Of a DNA stretch of 64,000 nucleotides, positions 8,276-16,678 are shown piece after piece. Made by a program: the position numbers and the translations under genes. Each line of letters opens with the position of its first letter. The stretch's first letter is position 1. Under the pieces are notes generated by a model, which saw only the letters and a program-made list of their open reading frames with translations, was not told where the DNA came from and made no database searches. Source of the DNA: Hyalangium gracile (GTDB lineage Bacteria > Myxococcota > Myxococcia > Myxococcales > Myxococcaceae); NCBI RefSeq assembly GCF_020103725.1, contig NZ_JAHXBG010000007.1, forward strand, positions 434,001 to 498,000, read 5' to 3'.

Positions 8276-10276
8276 ATGAAGCGCATCAAGCAAGCTGCGT
8301 GCACCTTCTCCTTCCTGGCCGTCACCGCGTGCGGTGGCATGGAAGGCCAGGAGTTCCCGGTCGAAGAGGTGAAGGAGGAGATCGGCCAGACGGCCCAGCT
8401 CCTGCGGAGCAGCCGTCCCGTCCCCGGGCAGTACATCGTCGTGCTGAAGGACCTCAAGGGCGTGGCGCAGGTGGGCCCGGAGGGCGTCGCGCAGGAGATG
8501 GCGCTGAAGACGGGTGGCCAGGTGCTCCACACCTATAAGTCGGCGCTCAAGGGCTTCGCGATGAAGCTGTCCGAGGCCGAGGTCCAGAAGCTGCTCCAGG
8601 ATCCGCGCGTGGCCTACGTGCAGGAGAACGGCTACAAGCAGGTGGTGGGGACCCAGACGGGCGCCACCTGGGGCATCGACCGCACGGACCAGCGCAACCG
8701 GCCGCTGAACAGCACCTACAACTACGCGAACACGGCGAGCAACGTTCACGCGTACATCATCGACACCGGCATGCGGCTGACGCACCAGCAGTACACGGGC
8801 CGCGTGGGCAACGGCTTCGACGCCATCACCGCGGGCGGCAACGCCAACGACTGCCACGGCCACGGCACGCACGTGGCGGGCACGGTGGGCGGCACCACGT
8901 GGGGCATCGCCAAGGGCGTGACGCTGCACCCGATCCGCGTGCTGGACTGCTCCGGCTACGGCGATGACGCGCAGGTCATCGCGGGCGTGGACTGGGTGAC
9001 GGCCAATCACGTCAAGCCGGCCGTGGCCAACATGAGCCTCGGCGGCGACCCCTCGCAGCCGCTGGATGACGCGATCGCCAACTCCATCGCCGCGGGCGTG
9101 GTGTACGCCGTCGCCGCGGGCAACGACAGCTCGAGCGCCTGCAACTACTCTCCGGCCCGCCTGCCGACGGCCATCACCGTGGGCTCCACCACCAGCTCGG
9201 ACGCGCGCTCCTCGTTCTCGAACTACGGCACCTGCGTGGACATCTTCGCGCCGGGCTCCAGCATCACCTCGGCCTCGTCCAGCAGCGACACGGGCAGCAC
9301 CAGCATGAGCGGCACCTCGATGGCCAGCCCCCACGTGGCCGGCGTCGCGGCGCTCTACCTGAGCGAGAACCCCGCTGCCACGCCGCAGCAGGTGCGTGAC
9401 GCGCTGGTGAACAACGGCACCGCGGGCGTGGTGGGCAGCCCCGGCACGGGCTCGCCCAACGTGCTGCTCTACAGCGGCTTCATCGGCGGCGGCACGCCGG
9501 GCGACACCACGGCGCCCTCCACCTCCATCACCGCGCCGGCGGGCGGCTCCACGCTGAGCGGCGTCACCACCATCAGCGCCAGCGCCTCGGACAACGTGGG
9601 CGTGGCGAAGGTGGAGTTCTACGCGGGCACCACGCTGCTGGGCACTGACACCTCCGCGCCGTACAGCTTCGACTGGAACACCTCGGCGGTGATCAACGGC
9701 GGCTACTCGCTGACCACGAAGGCCTTCGACACGTCCGGCAACACGGCCACCTCGGCCGCGGTGGCCGTGACGGTGAGCAACACCACGGGCAGCTGCACCA
9801 GCGCGCAGCAGCTCCTGCTCAACCCGGGCTTCGAGAGCGGCAACGTGAACTGGTCGGCCTCCACGGGCGTCATCACCAGCTCGACGAACGGCAGCGCCGC
9901 CCGCACGGGGAGCTACAGGGCCTGGCTGAACGGCTACGGCACCACGAGGACGGAGTACGCCTACCAGGACATCTCCATCCCGGCGACGGCCTGCAACGCC
10001 TCGCTCAGCTTCTGGCTGCTGATCACCACCTCGGAGACCACGACGGCCACGGCGTACGACAAGCTCACCGTGACGGTCCGCAACACCGCGGGCACCACGC
10101 TGGCGACGCTGGCCACCTACAGCAACCTGAACAAGGGCTCGGCCTACGTGCAGCGGACGTTCGATCTGTCCGCGTACAAGGGCCAGACGATCCGCGTGTA
10201 CTTCAACGGCACCGAGGACTCGTCGCTGGCGACGAGCTTCTTCATCGATGACACCGCGGTGAACATCACCCAGTAG
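8276..10276 (+). CDS. Subtilisin-like (S8, proteinase K-type) exported serine protease
   Basis: A 666-aa protease with a lipobox (LAVTAC, Cys19), so possibly surface-anchored. An I9-type propeptide (about 45-125, PGQYIVVLKD to RVAYVQEN) precedes the S8 domain. The catalytic triad is Asp163 (IIDTGM), His196 (GHGTHVAGTVGG) and Ser348 (SGTSMASPHVAG), with oxyanion Asn283 (AAGND). After about residue 410 come a fibronectin/Ig-like domain (TTAPSTSITAPAGG to VAVTVSN) and a C-terminal jelly-roll module of CBM/P-domain type ending SFFIDDTAVNITQ. The start at 8276 was chosen for GAGAGG upstream and the signal sequence. It is likely used in extracellular proteolysis or predation. Confidence 0.92.
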   Translation: MKRIKQAACTFSFLAVTACGGMEGQEFPVEEVKEEIGQTAQLLRSSRPVPGQYIVVLKDLKGVAQVGPEGVAQEMALKTGGQVLHTYKSALKGFAMKLSEAEVQKLLQDPRVAYVQENGYKQVVGTQTGATWGIDRTDQRNRPLNSTYNYANTASNVHAYIIDTGMRLTHQQYTGRVGNGFDAITAGGNANDCHGHGTHVAGTVGGTTWGIAKGVTLHPIRVLDCSGYGDDAQVIAGVDWVTANHVKPAVANMSLGGDPSQPLDDAIANSIAAGVVYAVAAGNDSSSACNYSPARLPTAITVGSTTSSDARSSFSNYGTCVDIFAPGSSITSASSSSDTGSTSMSGTSMASPHVAGVAALYLSENPAATPQQVRDALVNNGTAGVVGSPGTGSPNVLLYSGFIGGGTPGDTTAPSTSITAPAGGSTLSGVTTISASASDNVGVAKVEFYAGTTLLGTDTSAPYSFDWNTSAVINGGYSLTTKAFDTSGNTATSAAVAVTVSNTTGSCTSAQQLLLNPGFESGNVNWSASTGVITSSTNGSAARTGSYRAWLNGYGTTRTEYAYQDISIPATACNASLSFWLLITTSETTTATAYDKLTVTVRNTAGTTLATLATYSNLNKGSAYVQRTFDLSAYKGQTIRVYFNGTEDSSLATSFFIDDTAVNITQ

Positions 10277-10298
10277 TCATCGCCAAGGCTGTCACTTC

Positions 10299-10344
10299 CC
10301 GGCGTGGGGACGGAACTGCTCCGGCCTCACGCCGGTTTCTTTTT
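10299..10344 (+). terminator. Rho-independent terminator after the S8 protease
   Basis: CCGGCGTG (10299-10306) pairs with CACGCCGG (10328-10335), extended by three inner pairs. The hairpin is followed directly by TTTCTTTTT (10336-10344). It lies 23 bp after the protease stop. Confidence 0.85.
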
Positions 10345-10444
10345 GCGGGGCTGGCCCGGCAGCCGCCAGGGGCGGCGCTCGTGTGGCTGGCAGGCCTGCT
10401 CGTAATACTTGGAGGGCCCGAGGCTCGCGGCGATACTTGGAGCC

Positions 10445-11119
10445 ATGTGCGGCCGTGTAACCATTCAGACTCCTGCAGTGGAGATCGCGCGTGAGTTCGG
10501 CCTGGCCGGCATTCGCTCCGCGATCGAGCGTCCCCGGTTCAATCTCGCTCCCACGCAGCTGATGCCCGTGGTGGCCAATGACGGGCAGCGGATGCTGGAT
10601 GCGTTCCGCTGGGGGCTCATCCCGTCCTGGGCCAAGGACGCCTCCATCGGCAACAAGCTCATCAACGCGCGCTGCGAGACGGTGGCGGAGAAGCCCAGCT
10701 TCCGCTCGGCGCTCAAGCGCAAGCGCTGCCTGCTCCTGGTGGACGGCTTCTACGAGTGGAAGCAGTCCACCAAGCCGAAGACGCCGTTCTTCTTCCACCG
10801 CAAGGACCGCAAGCCGTTCGCGATCGCCGGGCTGTGGGAGGAGTGGACGGCTCCGGACACCGGAGAGGTGCTGCGCACCTGCTGCATCATCACCACGGGC
10901 CCCAATGGGCTGATGGCGCCCATCCACGACCGGATGCCCGTCATCCTCTCGAAGGAAGGGCAGGAGCAGTGGCTGCGCCCGGAAGCGATGGATGCCGCGC
11001 AGCTGCAGCCGCTGCTGGTGCCGTGCGCGGATGACTTCCTCGACTCCTATGAGGTGGCGCGCGTGGTGAACTCGCCCACGAACGACGTGCCGGCCTGCAT
11101 CGAACGGCTGGCCGCCTGA
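10445..11119 (+). CDS. SRAP-domain DNA-protein crosslink protein (YedK/HMCES family)
   Basis: A 224-aa SOS-response-associated peptidase family protein. It shields abasic sites in single-stranded DNA by forming a thiazolidine crosslink through Cys2. All family active-site residues are visible: Met1-Cys2-Gly-Arg, Asn74 in LINARCE, Glu104 in DGFYEW and His161 in PIHDRMP. Cys2 must become N-terminal by Met removal, which fixes the start at 10445 and excludes an upstream in-frame Met at 10409. Length matches E. coli YedK. No LexA-type box was confidently seen upstream. Confidence 0.93.
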   Translation: MCGRVTIQTPAVEIAREFGLAGIRSAIERPRFNLAPTQLMPVVANDGQRMLDAFRWGLIPSWAKDASIGNKLINARCETVAEKPSFRSALKRKRCLLLVDGFYEWKQSTKPKTPFFFHRKDRKPFAIAGLWEEWTAPDTGEVLRTCCIITTGPNGLMAPIHDRMPVILSKEGQEQWLRPEAMDAAQLQPLLVPCADDFLDSYEVARVVNSPTNDVPACIERLAA

Positions 11120-11135
11120 GGTGCGGGCGTCCGAG

Positions 11136-11537
11136 CTACGGGCGGCGCCGCAGCTTCGCGTCGACGCTCCACGGGCCCGCGCCGATGAGCGACAGCGCCA
11201 CGAAGACGGCCAGGTAGAGCAGCGCCTTCTCCGCCTTGGTGAACGGATCGCCCTTGTGGATGAGGTGCTGGTAGAGGGCGACGAGCATGGTGAAGCTCGC
11301 CATGGCGGACACGGGCCGGGTGAGGAAGCCCACGGCGATGAGGATTCCGCCGACCAGCTCCGTGAGCGCCGCGCACCAGGCGAAGAAGACGGGGAAGGGG
11401 AAGCCGAGCGAGGCGACGCTCTGGGAGAAGTCAGTCACGCCTCCCGACACCTTGCCCCAGCCGTGTCCGAACGCGAGCCCCAGACCGAAGACGACCCGCA
11501 CCACCGTCCATCCCAGCTCTGCCTGTCTCCCCTGCAT
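11136..11537 (-). CDS. DoxX-family membrane protein
   Basis: A 133-aa protein with four predicted membrane helices (about 8-28, 48-72, 75-92 and 103-122). It carries the DoxX-type motifs VVRVVFGLGLAFGHGWGK and the ELVGGILIAVGFLTRP turn between helices 2 and 3. DoxX proteins are small inner-membrane subunits linked in other bacteria to quinone-dependent oxidation or redox-stress complexes; the partner here is unknown. The gene is convergent with the SRAP gene, 16 bp apart. It is 43 bp downstream of the NtrC-type regulator on the same strand, which may place both in one transcript. Confidence 0.8.
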   Translation of the reverse strand: MQGRQAELGWTVVRVVFGLGLAFGHGWGKVSGGVTDFSQSVASLGFPFPVFFAWCAALTELVGGILIAVGFLTRPVSAMASFTMLVALYQHLIHKGDPFTKAEKALLYLAVFVALSLIGAGPWSVDAKLRRRP

Positions 11538-11580
11538 CCTGGATTCTCCGCTCGCGCTCGATTCGTGGACCTGGCGTGCC

Positions 11581-13080
11581 TCAGGGAGTGACGTCGCTGG
11601 ACGGACCGCGCCTCAGTCCCAGGGCCTTCATCTTCTTATAGAAGTGGCCACGCTCCAGATCGAGCAGACGTGCCGCCTCCGTCACGTTGTCCTGCGTATG
11701 CGCCAGCGCGTGGAGGATGATCTCCCGCTCCGCATCCTCCACCTGCTCACGGAAGGTGCGGTCCACTCGCGGACGGAAGCCCGCTGGCGCGGCGGGCTCT
11801 GGAGGAGGCGGTGCCACCGGCGCGGCAGCCGTCGGAGCAGGCATGGAGGCCGCCACCGGGAGAGGCGGAGGCGCGGAGGGGAGGGCGCTCACGGGCACCG
11901 CCGATGAGGCCTGGCCACGGCCGCGCGGCAGCAGCTCCAGCGCCTCCGTGCCCGAGACGACCGGGCCCTCGCAGAGGATGGCCAGCCGCTCCACCAGGTT
12001 GCGCAGCTCCCGCACGTTGCCCGGGTAGTCGTAGGAGGCCATCACCGAGAGCGCCTCCGGCGAGAGCTTCAGCGGCTTGCGCCCGTTGCGCGCGCACGCC
12101 TCCTTCAGGAAGGTGTCGATCAGGTCCGGCAGGTCCTCGCGCCGCTCGCGCAGCGGAGGCGCGTGAATCTGCACCACGTTGATGCGGTAGTAGAGGTCCT
12201 CGCGGAAGTGGCCCCCGGCGATCTCCTTCTCCAGGTTCTTGTTCGTCGCGGCGATGACGCGCACGTCCACCTTGATCGTCTCCGCCCCGCCCACGCGCTC
12301 CAGCTCGCCCTCCTGCAGCACCCGCAGCAGCTTGGCCTGCATGGCCGCCGGCATGTCGCCAATCTCGTCCAGGAACAGCGTCCCCTCGTGCGCCAGCTCG
12401 AACTTGCCGCGCCGCACGCTCACCGCGCCCGTGAAGGCGCCCTTCTCGTGGCCGAACAGTTCGCTCTCGATGAGCTCGTGCGGCACCGCCGCGCAGTTGA
12501 GCTTCACGAACGGGCCCGCCTTGCGCCGCGAGTTCTGGTGCAGCGCGCGCGCGATCAGCTCCTTGCCCGTGCCGTTCTCGCCGGTGATGAGCACCCGGCC
12601 CTCGGACGGCGCCGTGCGCTGGATGAGCGAGAAGATGCGCTGCATGGCCGGCCCCGTGCCCACCATGTCATAGCGGCCCAGCTGCGCCCGAAGCTCCTGC
12701 AGCTCCTCGATGACTGCCTGGTGCTTGAGCGCGTTGCGCAGCGCCACCAGCAGCCTGTCCCGCGCGATGGGCTTCTCCAGGAAGTCCCGCGCCCCCAGCT
12801 GCGTGGCCTTCACCGCCGTGTCGATGGTGCCGTGCCCCGACATCATGATGACGGGCAGCTCCGGCTTCATCTCGTGCAGCCGGGCCAGCGCCGTCAGCCC
12901 GTCCATGTCCGGCATCTTCACGTCCATCAGCACCGCGTCCACCGGCCTGGCGGAGATGACATCCAGCGCCACCTGCCCCGAGCTCGCCAGCTCCGTCCGG
13001 TAGCCTGCCAGCTGGAGGGACTGGCTCAGCGTGAGCAGGATGTTCTTCTCGTCGTCGACAATCAGGACGGACGCTGGCAT
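11581..13080 (-). CDS. NtrC-type sigma-54-dependent response regulator
   Basis: A 499-aa bacterial enhancer-binding protein. The receiver domain (1-120) has the acidic pair DDE, phospho-acceptor Asp53 (AVLMDVKMPDMDG) and a Lys in LEKPIARD. The AAA+ domain (about 140-375) has Walker A GENGTGKE, an intact GAFTGA loop for sigma-54 contact, and LFLDEIGDM as Walker B. A Pro/Ala-rich linker precedes a Fis-type HTH at the C-terminus (NVTEAARLLDLERGHFYKKM). ATG 13080 starts directly at the receiver. No cognate histidine kinase lies beside it, so it is an orphan regulator here. Confidence 0.92.
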   Translation of the reverse strand: MPASVLIVDDEKNILLTLSQSLQLAGYRTELASSGQVALDVISARPVDAVLMDVKMPDMDGLTALARLHEMKPELPVIMMSGHGTIDTAVKATQLGARDFLEKPIARDRLLVALRNALKHQAVIEELQELRAQLGRYDMVGTGPAMQRIFSLIQRTAPSEGRVLITGENGTGKELIARALHQNSRRKAGPFVKLNCAAVPHELIESELFGHEKGAFTGAVSVRRGKFELAHEGTLFLDEIGDMPAAMQAKLLRVLQEGELERVGGAETIKVDVRVIAATNKNLEKEIAGGHFREDLYYRINVVQIHAPPLRERREDLPDLIDTFLKEACARNGRKPLKLSPEALSVMASYDYPGNVRELRNLVERLAILCEGPVVSGTEALELLPRGRGQASSAVPVSALPSAPPPLPVAASMPAPTAAAPVAPPPPEPAAPAGFRPRVDRTFREQVEDAEREIILHALAHTQDNVTEAARLLDLERGHFYKKMKALGLRRGPSSDVTP

Positions 13081-13208
13081 GGGTCGTGGACCTCGGACTT
13101 CAGGGTGTGGCCGCCGGGCCACACTGTTCGAGAAAGGGCTTTGTGTTTCAAGGACTTCGGCCGTGCGGGGTTCAGCCGGATGCAAGGTCGCGGCCGGGAC
13201 AAATTGCT

Positions 13209-13268
13209 TTGACTCACTCGGCGTCTTGAGACTACACGCGGCGACCTGAAGCCCGTCCCTGGACGGGC
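13209..13268 (+). promoter_or_regulatory. Possible promoter and 5' hairpin of the Cys-rich OmpA lipoprotein gene
   Basis: TTGACT (13209-13214) with TACACG (13233-13238) 18 bp on is a weak sigma-70-like pair. Between it and ATG 13296 lies a perfect inverted repeat, GCCCGTCC-CT-GGACGGGC (13251-13268). That is an 8-bp dyad that would form a hairpin in the leader or serve as an operator. No T-run follows. Confidence 0.35.
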
Positions 13269-13295
13269 ATCTCAACGAATCTTCTGGAGGGAACG

Positions 13296-14048
13296 ATGCG
13301 GCGAATTTCGATGGTGGCAGGGCTCGCTCTCGCCATGGCGCTCATGACGGGCTGTCCGAAGCCCTATCCCAACTGCGAGAACGACGAGGCCTGCAAGGAG
13401 CACGGCGAGGTCTGCGTCCAGGGCACCTGCCAGGAGTGCGCCACCGACACCAACTGCAAGGAAGGCTTCACCTGCCAGGCCAACAAGTGCGTGCCCAAGG
13501 GCCCCGAGTGCTCCACGGACACCCAGTGCGGCTCGGGCCGCATCTGCGAGGCCGGCAAGTGCGCCCCCGCCCAGTGCAAGGGTGACGACCAGTGCAACGG
13601 CGGCAAGTGCCAGAACGGCCGCTGCCAGACGGCTCCGGGCACCTGCTCCACCAGCGCCGACTGCGGCGAGGGCCAGGAGTGCCAGGCGGGCAAGTGCGTG
13701 TCGGCCGGCGCCAAGGAGTGCAACTGGGACGCGGTGCGCTTCGGCTTCAACGAGGCCACCCTCACCTCCGAGTCCCAGGGCCGCCTGTCCGAGCTGGCCG
13801 ACTGCATCAAGGCCACCAAGGTGACGGGGAAGATCACCCTCGAGGGCCACGCCGACGAGCGCGGCACCGAGGAGTACAACCTCCAGCTCTCCAACCGCCG
13901 CGCCGCCGCCGTCAAGCGCTACCTCACCGACCTGGGCCTCCCCGCCCGCAGCCTGGACACCGTGGGCTTCGGCGAGGCTCGCCCGGTCAACCAGGCGTCA
14001 GACGAGGAAGCGTGGTCGCAGAACCGCCGCGTCGAGTTTCGCCGCTGA
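13296..14048 (+). CDS. Cys-rich OmpA-family lipoprotein (Pal-like)
   Basis: A 250-aa lipoprotein. The signal sequence ends at MTGC (Cys20). Residues 25-135 are a run of disulfide-rich short repeats of the form C-x-x-D-x-x-C...G-x-x-C-x-x-G-x-C, with roughly 20 Cys. The OmpA peptidoglycan-binding domain covers about 145-250 (LEGHADERGTEEYNLQLSNRRA, then NRRVEFRR). Pal-like proteins tether the outer membrane to peptidoglycan. The Cys-rich insert suggests an extracytoplasmic binding or structural module. GGAGG lies before ATG 13296. It is 21 bp upstream of the first chemosensory gene and may lead that operon. Confidence 0.88.
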   Translation: MRRISMVAGLALAMALMTGCPKPYPNCENDEACKEHGEVCVQGTCQECATDTNCKEGFTCQANKCVPKGPECSTDTQCGSGRICEAGKCAPAQCKGDDQCNGGKCQNGRCQTAPGTCSTSADCGEGQECQAGKCVSAGAKECNWDAVRFGFNEATLTSESQGRLSELADCIKATKVTGKITLEGHADERGTEEYNLQLSNRRAAAVKRYLTDLGLPARSLDTVGFGEARPVNQASDEEAWSQNRRVEFRR

Positions 14049-14069
14049 TCTGAGGTAGGCTCCCGCCCG

Positions 14070-14504
14070 ATGGGCGTTTCTGAGTCCGAAGGGCGACAAT
14101 CCTACCTTGTATTTGCATGTGGTAGCAGCTGGTACGCGGTACCTGCGGAGAGCGCGGCGGAGGTGGTCACCTTCCCGGAGCTCACGCGGGTACCGGGTGC
14201 ACCGGCCTACCTGCTGGGCGTCTTCGCGCACCGGGGCGAGGTCATCCCCGTAGTGGACATAGGGCTGCTGGTGGGAACCGGCAGCCAGTCCACGCGGCGC
14301 GCGGTGCTCGTCCGGCTGCCGCGTGGCTCGCTGGCGCTCACGGCCAGCACCGTGGCGGGTGTGTCCCTGGTGTCCGGCAGCCTGGAGCCGCTGGGAGCCA
14401 GCGGCGTCCACCTGCACCTGCGAGGCCCCGCCAAGGGCGCCCAGCGGGACGTGGCGGTGATTGATGCCGAAGGGCTCTTCGATCACCTCAGCCAGGGGGC
14501 CTGA
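14070..14504 (+). CDS. CheW-like coupling protein 1
   Basis: A 144-aa single CheW domain that should link chemoreceptors to the CheA-type kinase at 18487. Family features include the N-terminal SYLVFACGSSWYAVPAESAAEVV strands, the VPGAPAYLLGVFAHRGEVIPVVDI core (the usual N-x-RG motif appears as HRG) and the closing VAVIDAEGLFDHL. It opens a compact operon: the next gene starts 3 bp after its stop. GAGGTAGG lies upstream of ATG 14070. Confidence 0.88.
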   Translation: MGVSESEGRQSYLVFACGSSWYAVPAESAAEVVTFPELTRVPGAPAYLLGVFAHRGEVIPVVDIGLLVGTGSQSTRRAVLVRLPRGSLALTASTVAGVSLVSGSLEPLGASGVHLHLRGPAKGAQRDVAVIDAEGLFDHLSQGA

Positions 14505-14507
14505 GCC

Positions 14508-14882
14508 ATGGTGGGCTTGCGCGTCAGCGGGACACTCCTGTGCCATGCCGGTCCGTACCGCATCGCGTTCCCCGCGGTGGACGTGGCCGTCATCGACGCG
14601 CCCGCGCTCCATGCGGGGCGCGCGCGCTCGGCGCGCCAGGCCTTCGGCGAGCCCGGCGGCGCGTCGCGGGTGCTGCTGGCTCCCTCGGGTGAGACGGTGG
14701 GCGTGGACACGCTGGAGATCGACGCGGAGATGCACCGCGTGCTGCCCATGCCGGCGGTGATGCAGCGCATGGCGGGCGGCAGCCTGCTGGGGTTCATCTC
14801 CGTGCGCGGGATGCTCTGGCCGCTGGTGCGGCTGGTGGAGTTCGAGCACTACCTGGCCAGCGCCTCCCGGGAGGCCGCATGA
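14508..14882 (+). CDS. CheW-like coupling protein 2, divergent
   Basis: A 124-aa protein. It is shorter and more divergent than the CheW gene before it, but keeps the pattern RVSGTLLCHAGPYRIAFPAVDVAVID and a C-terminal GFISVRGMLWPLVRLVEFEHYL in place of the usual RG-x-x-x-P-V-(I/V)-D block. The layout recalls FrzA plus FrzB, where one CheW is canonical and one reduced. Its stop overlaps the next receptor's ATG by 4 bp (14879-14882), indicating translational coupling. It may scaffold only one of the two receptors; that is inference. Confidence 0.7.
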   Translation: MVGLRVSGTLLCHAGPYRIAFPAVDVAVIDAPALHAGRARSARQAFGEPGGASRVLLAPSGETVGVDTLEIDAEMHRVLPMPAVMQRMAGGSLLGFISVRGMLWPLVRLVEFEHYLASASREAA

Positions 14883-16675
14883 GCAAGACCTCGGGGTTGA
14901 TCGGGCTGACGCGGTGGCTGACCCGCCCGTCCTGGCTGGGCGGCGGTGTGGGCGTGGTGCTCGCGCTGACGCACGGGCAGCTGGAGTACTCGCCACCCGA
15001 GGGGGCGTGGGTCCGCTTCCTCACGCTGGTGGCGCTGGCGGTGGGGCTGAACCTGGCCCTCACGCGCCTGCTCGGGCGGCGGGCCACGCGGGTGCTGAGG
15101 TCCGTGGAGCAGGGCCGGCTGCCCTCCACGCCCGAGACGCTGCGCCAGGCGCTCCAGGAGGCGCGCGCCATCCCCGAGCGCTGCTTCTGGTACACGCTGC
15201 TGGGGTGGCTGGGGGGCACGCTGCTGGTGTCCCTGGCGTTTCCGCCGCTGGTGCAGCAGCCGTGGCTCTTGAGCGTGCGCATCGCGCTGGTGGTGCTGGC
15301 GCTGGGGCCGCTGAGCGCGCTGCTCGTCTACCTGCTGGTGGTGCGCCGCAGCCGCACCGCCGCCGAGCGCATCGCCCACGAGGGGCTGTCCGCGCTGGAG
15401 GTCATCACCGCGGTGCCTCCCCAGCGGCAGAACATCCGCCGGCGGCTGCTCATCTTCACCGCCATCGCGGTGCTCTGCCCGTCGCTCTTCATCCTGGACG
15501 TCTCCGTGTCGCGCGCGGTGCGGGTGATGGATGAGATCCTCCAGGCCGGCAGCCACGCGGCCCAGCAGGAGGTGGTGGCCCAGGCGCACAGCGATCACAA
15601 CCTGGCGCTGGGGCTGCTGTCGGGGCTCGTCATCCTGCTGGTGCTGGGGACTTCCTACGCCGCGGGCGCCGCCCTCTCCGAGCCGCTGAGCGCCATCACC
15701 GAGGACGCCACGCGCATCGCCAGGGGAGACCTGCGCCCGCCGCGCGTCATCCCCGCCGAGGACGAGGTGTGGGCCGCCTCCGCCGCCTTCGTGCAGATGC
15801 AGGCCCAGCTGGGGCAGGCGCTGGCGCAGATGCGGCGCGCGGGTATGCAGATCTCCAGCACCACCGAGCAGCTGGTGGCCACCTCCTCCGAGCAGGAGAT
15901 GGGCGCGGACGAGCAGTCCAGCTCGCTCAACGAGACGAGCGCCACCACGGAGGAGCTGGCCCGGAGCGCGCAGCAGATCGCCGGCAACGCCGAGTCCGTG
16001 GCGGGCATCGCCGAGCGGACGTTCGCCGCGGCCCAGGGGGGCCAGCGCAACGCGGCGGCCTTCCTCACCGCCATGCAGCGGATGAAGGAGGACAACCAGT
16101 CCATCGCGGACGCGGTGGTGCGGCTCAACAAGCGGGTGCAGCAGATCGGCAAGGTGGTCGAGTTCATCAACGAGATCGCCGACAAGACGGACCTGCTGGC
16201 GCTCAACGCGGAGCTGGAGGGCACCAAGGCGGGCGAGGTGGGCCGGGGCTTCTCGCTGGTGGCCGCGGAGATGCGCCGCCTGGCCGAGAACGTCATCCGC
16301 TCCACGCGCACCATCGAGCAGCTCATCGAGGAGATCCGCGACGCCACCCACGCGGCGGTGATGGCCACCGAGGCGGGGCTGAAGACGACCGAGGCCGGCA
16401 CGCTGCTGGCCGCGCAGGTGGACGAGAGCCTGAGCCTCATCCTCGAGCTGGCGCGGCAGACGTCCCACGCGGTGCGCTCCATCTCGCTGGCCACGCAGCA
16501 GCAGCAGACGGGCACCGACCAGCTCGCCGCCGCCATGGGCGACATCCTCCGCGTGACGGAGCAGAACGCCTCGGCGACCAAGCAGATGGTGGCGGCCAAC
16601 AGCGATCTGTCCTCGCTGGCCCGGGACTTGAAGCTCGTGGTGGAGCGCTTCCAACTGGCCGGGAGAGAGGGCTAG
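14879..16675 (+). CDS. Methyl-accepting chemotaxis protein A, no periplasmic sensor domain
   Basis: A 598-aa chemoreceptor with several membrane helices in the first 275 residues (about 22-38, 45-65, 118-165, 205-225 and 245-272). Only short loops separate them, so no large ligand-binding domain is present. A HAMP segment (about 272-325) leads into the coiled-coil signalling domain. The hairpin tip reads DKTDLLALNAELEGTKAGE then GRGFSLVAAEMRRLAEN. This differs from the classical NAAIEAARAGE tip in a way I associate with Frz-like receptors. QSSSLNETSATTEELA is a likely methylation helix. It is followed 3 bp later by a paralogue. Confidence 0.92.
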   Translation: MSKTSGLIGLTRWLTRPSWLGGGVGVVLALTHGQLEYSPPEGAWVRFLTLVALAVGLNLALTRLLGRRATRVLRSVEQGRLPSTPETLRQALQEARAIPERCFWYTLLGWLGGTLLVSLAFPPLVQQPWLLSVRIALVVLALGPLSALLVYLLVVRRSRTAAERIAHEGLSALEVITAVPPQRQNIRRRLLIFTAIAVLCPSLFILDVSVSRAVRVMDEILQAGSHAAQQEVVAQAHSDHNLALGLLSGLVILLVLGTSYAAGAALSEPLSAITEDATRIARGDLRPPRVIPAEDEVWAASAAFVQMQAQLGQALAQMRRAGMQISSTTEQLVATSSEQEMGADEQSSSLNETSATTEELARSAQQIAGNAESVAGIAERTFAAAQGGQRNAAAFLTAMQRMKEDNQSIADAVVRLNKRVQQIGKVVEFINEIADKTDLLALNAELEGTKAGEVGRGFSLVAAEMRRLAENVIRSTRTIEQLIEEIRDATHAAVMATEAGLKTTEAGTLLAAQVDESLSLILELARQTSHAVRSISLATQQQQTGTDQLAAAMGDILRVTEQNASATKQMVAANSDLSSLARDLKLVVERFQLAGREG

Positions 16676-16678
16676 CCG

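Noticed and set aside
10409-10444. Longer start for the SRAP protein
   Set aside because: The family requires Cys at position 2 as the catalytic N-terminal residue, which is only met from 10445.
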